From Planococcaceae bacterium UBA3370 (GTDB lineage Bacteria > Bacillota > Bacilli > Bacillales_A > Planococcaceae): a DNA stretch of 7,000 nt. Location: assembly GCA_002360295.1 (NCBI GenBank), contig DEQI01000085.1, forward strand, positions 2,967 through 9,966, given 5' to 3'. The notes under the pieces are model-generated. The model saw only the letters and a list, made by a program, of their open reading frames with translations, ran no database searches and was not told the DNA's origin. Position numbers and translations under genes: made by a program. Every line of letters begins with the position of its first letter. Position 1 is the stretch's first letter. This document shows, piece by piece, positions 5,604 to 7,000 of the stretch.

Positions 5604-5632
5604 CATATACAGTAAATTAAAAAATTGCTCAA
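5604..5632 (-). promoter_or_regulatory. Weak candidate promoter for the DUF1878-like gene
   Basis: On the minus strand this reads TTGAGC (5632-5627), a 17-base spacer, then TATATG (5609-5604). Each hexamer matches consensus at four of six positions. The leader would be about 40 bases and would include the palindrome at 5574-5596. Confidence 0.3.
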
Positions 5633-5657
5633 ATAAGTGTGAAATAGAAAGAGGCCA

Positions 5658-5666
5658 TGATACAAT
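5658..5666 (+). promoter_or_regulatory. Extended -10 promoter for the EamA transporter
   Basis: TGATACAAT fits the extended -10 pattern (TGn followed by TACAAT). The upstream -35 region (TGTGAA at 17 bases) is poor. Expected transcription start is near 5673, about 33 bases before the ATG at 5706. Confidence 0.48.
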
Positions 5667-5705
5667 GTTTTTCAATGCTATTAAGGTTTTGAAGAGGTGT
5701 TTTGT

Positions 5706-6608
5706 ATGGACCGTATCAAAGGCATCGCTATGATCATAATAGGGGCTATGTTTTGGGGTACTACTGGCCCAATGATGGAATTTATGTTAAGTAAGGCAGG
5801 GATGTCTGCTGAATTTATGCTATCCGTTCGGTTATTAATAGCTGGCACTGGGCTACTTCTATTTTTGAAATTAAAAAAGCAACAAATATCAGCTGTTTGG
5901 AAGGAGCGGGTATGGCGTAATCAACTGATCATTTTTAGCATTTTTGGTATGCTAGGTTTGCAATTTACATTCGTAAAATCAATTGAAGCGAGCAATGCAG
6001 TCGTAGCAACATTATTGCAGTTTTTAGCACCGATTTTTATCGTTTGTTACATAGCTGCTAAACATAAAAAATGGCCACCTTACAAACAAGTGATTGGTAT
6101 TGTCGGAACTTTAACAGGACTATTTTTATTATTAACAAACGGTTCTGTCAGTACGCTTTTAGTTAGTAACGTTGCACTCCTATGGGGATTATTTTTAGGA
6201 TTAACGTATGCTTTTTACACATTGTATCCAGCGCGTCTTATGGCAGAATGGGGTGTGTTACCAGTGGTGGCATGGGGCATGCTGTTAAGTGGTATGATGC
6301 TTGCAGTTATAGGACAAATTTGGAAATCGGATGATTGGCTATTGCTTTTACAACCAAATATATTATTTATGATGTCATCTTTAGTTGTTTTAGGTGCATC
6401 TGCATTTGTGTTATTTTTAAGTAGTCTAAAATATATTTCTGCAGTCGAAACAAGTATATTATCAAGCTTTGAACCTTTAACGGCTATGATGATTTCAGTT
6501 TTTTGGTTTGGCTCGGTCATGCAAGGTTGGCAACTCGTTGGGTGTGCTTTAATGCTTGTATTCGTAGCGTACTTATCGATTGCCGGGGAAAATAAGGAGA
6601 GTGTATAA
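5706..6608 (+). CDS. DMT-superfamily transporter with two EamA domains
   Basis: Inner-membrane permease of exactly 300 residues, the usual size for ten-helix drug/metabolite transporters. Helices are predicted at about 5-22, 35-55, 73-91, 96-116, 127-145, 155-173, 185-203, 222-239, 246-267 and 274-292. These form two tandem EamA repeats. The first contains GAMFWGTTGPMM (13-24) and ends its fourth helix with ATLLQFLAPIF (101-111). The matching point of the second is ETSILSSFEPLTAMMISVF (248-266). Relatives export amino acids, amines or other small metabolites, but the substrate cannot be read here. The frame extends upstream to a GTG at 5697, but that GTG is part of the GAAGAGGTG ribosome site (5691-5699), so I choose the ATG at 5706, six bases downstream. 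It is divergent from the DUF1878-like gene across 149 bases and has its own extended -10 promoter. Confidence 0.92.
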   Translation: MDRIKGIAMIIIGAMFWGTTGPMMEFMLSKAGMSAEFMLSVRLLIAGTGLLLFLKLKKQQISAVWKERVWRNQLIIFSIFGMLGLQFTFVKSIEASNAVVATLLQFLAPIFIVCYIAAKHKKWPPYKQVIGIVGTLTGLFLLLTNGSVSTLLVSNVALLWGLFLGLTYAFYTLYPARLMAEWGVLPVVAWGMLLSGMMLAVIGQIWKSDDWLLLLQPNILFMMSSLVVLGASAFVLFLSSLKYISAVETSILSSFEPLTAMMISVFWFGSVMQGWQLVGCALMLVFVAYLSIAGENKESV

Positions 6609-6647
6609 ACGAAAAAGCTACTATTTAAACGGTTTTGCTCCTTTTTT
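6594..6647 (+). terminator. Possible terminator after the transporter gene
   Basis: AAGGAG (6594-6599, inside the last codons) pairs with CTCCTT (6638-6643), with T residues running to 6647. An inner AAAC/GTTT stem can form within the 38-base loop. The long loop makes this uncertain, but it is the only terminator-like structure just past the stop. Confidence 0.33.
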
Positions 6648-6650
6648 ACA

Positions 6651-6686
6651 ATTTTCAATTAAATGCATCAATTAGCGATTGAAAAT
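6651..6686. repeat. Perfect 9-bp inverted repeat with 18-base spacer
   Basis: ATTTTCAAT (6651-6659) and ATTGAAAAT (6678-6686) are exact inverted copies. The spacer contains the palindrome ATGCAT. There is no adjacent T-tract on the plus strand, so it is not a typical terminator for the transporter gene. It may be a hairpin, a protein-binding site or chance. Confidence 0.5.
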
Positions 6687-6760
6687 GGCAAACAACAACA
6701 TAGCGGATTTATGGCCATTTGAATAATCATTAGACGTTTTATAGCCAAGTAGAAGAAGTT

Positions 6761-6847
6761 ATGACATGTTTATCATGTAAGCAACACTATTCAGCATATA
6801 TGTATAAAAAGAAGAGGGGCACCCGGAAAGTTTTTCATTCTGGATAG
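6761..6847 (+). CDS. Doubtful 28-codon ORF with a CxxC motif
   Basis: The frame ATG to TAG encodes 28 residues with CLSC near the start and a basic stretch (KKKRG) after it. A GAAGAAG tract precedes the ATG but is too close to be a good ribosome site. The frame is open for nine more codons upstream without another ATG. It ends inside the orphan terminator stem, which real genes seldom do. It may be the leftover of a decayed zinc-finger-type gene, or chance. No family is recognised. Confidence 0.15.
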   Translation: MTCLSCKQHYSAYMYKKKRGTRKVFHSG

Positions 6848-6858
6848 CCCTATTTTTT
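6817..6858 (+). terminator. Orphan Rho-independent terminator on the plus strand
   Basis: GGGC (6817-6820) pairs with GCCC (6847-6850), and CCGGAA (6823-6828) pairs with TTCTGG (6838-6843, one G-U), around a nine-base T-rich loop. The tail TATTTTTT follows (6851-6858). The GC-rich stem and T-tail are convincing, but no convincing gene lies between the transporter stop at 6608 and this hairpin. It may terminate read-through from the transporter, a small RNA, or a lost gene. Confidence 0.7.
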
Positions 6859-6993
6859 GTCCCCTTTTTCTATTCGAGATGGAATATAAGTTATAAAGGG
6901 AGCATTCCTGTTAGAAGAGTTTTCGGGGACTTGAAAACAAAAAAGCCCTCCTGTATGATGCTTGAGTGTCAACCGGAAAATTGACTCGCACAT
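6850..6993 (-). CDS. Doubtful 47-codon ORF at the window end
   Basis: On the minus strand, ATG (6993-6991) to TAG (6852-6850) encodes 47 residues with a fairly balanced, non-AT-biased composition (HHTGG, VPENSSNRNAP, YIPSRIEKGDKK). That is more protein-like than random frames in AT-rich spacer DNA. However, a TAG lies directly before the ATG, no ribosome site is visible, and the stop overlaps the T-tail of the orphan terminator. It could be the tail of a decayed or repeat-borne gene. No family is recognised. Confidence 0.2.
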   Translation of the reverse strand: MCESIFRLTLKHHTGGLFCFQVPENSSNRNAPFITYIPSRIEKGDKK

Positions 6994-7000
6994 CTACAGA

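Larger units (their letters stand above)
6609..7000. other. Region without a convincing gene after the transporter
   Basis: About 390 bases with no protein gene I can defend. It contains a perfect 9-bp inverted repeat (6651-6686), a short hairpin ACATG/CATGT (6764-6778), an orphan terminator (6817-6858), a 19-codon frame from the ATG at 6664, a 28-codon frame with a CxxC motif (6761-6847), and a 47-codon minus-strand frame (6850-6993). GTCAA (6968-6972) and TTGAC (6981-6985) form another small hairpin. The mix suggests decayed coding DNA, a small RNA, or the edge of a repeat or insertion element that continues past the window. I cannot decide which. Confidence 0.5.

Noticed and set aside
5536..5733. 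Plus-strand 65-codon frame spanning the divergent promoter region
   Set aside because: It overlaps both the DUF1878-like start and the transporter start and crosses their promoters. It is Cys- and Asn-rich by chance.
6215..6658. Minus-strand open frame of 147 codons across the 3' half of the transporter gene
   Set aside because: It is antisense to a clear ten-helix EamA protein, has no family features and no ribosome site, and is explained as the shadow of membrane-protein codons.

Overview
The window looks like chromosomal DNA from a low-GC Gram-positive spore-former, most likely Bacillales of the Lysinibacillus/Solibacillus/Bacillus type. The evidence is the AT-rich base composition, strong AGGAGG-type ribosome binding sites, sigma-A-like promoters, compact U-tailed hairpin terminators, and Bacillus-type families (a YaaN/TelA protein, a NERD protein with a Zn ribbon, a probable YhaI/DUF1878 protein). 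No phage, plasmid, CRISPR, tRNA or rRNA genes were seen, and no intact insertion sequence.

Layout. Two minus-strand genes occupy 26-1826: a NERD-domain protein that starts at GTG, and upstream of it a short-chain dehydrogenase/reductase (SDR). Each has its own promoter, and a hairpin terminator lies between them. The SDR has a near-consensus promoter (TTGACA-18-TATAAT) with a 7+3+7 palindrome over the -10 box, so it is the gene in the window most likely to be under a local repressor. About 400 very AT-rich non-coding bases follow. Next is a plus-strand aminoglycoside nucleotidyltransferase of the AadA/ANT(9) kind (2277-3071), the one clear accessory-type (resistance) gene. A 259-base gap carrying two candidate promoters and mutually exclusive hairpins leads to a TelA/YaaN-family 'toxic anion resistance' gene (3331-4491), closed by a strong terminator. 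A small four-helix membrane protein (4669-5064) faces a probable DUF1878 protein on the minus strand (5182-5556), which is divergent from a ten-helix DMT/EamA exporter (5706-6608). The last 390 bases hold no convincing gene. They do hold a clear plus-strand terminator with nothing obvious in front of it, a perfect 9-bp inverted repeat, and two mini-ORFs that look like remnants or chance.

How the genes fit together. These are mostly single-gene transcription units with separate promoters and terminators, and I see no multi-gene pathway. The loose theme is stress, detoxification and export (SDR, aminoglycoside inactivation, TelA, DMT exporter), but shared function is not demonstrated. I found no convincing new system. 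The points most worth checking are the leader between the resistance gene and telA, the orphan terminator region after 6608, and the palindromes in the SDR and DUF1878/EamA promoter regions.
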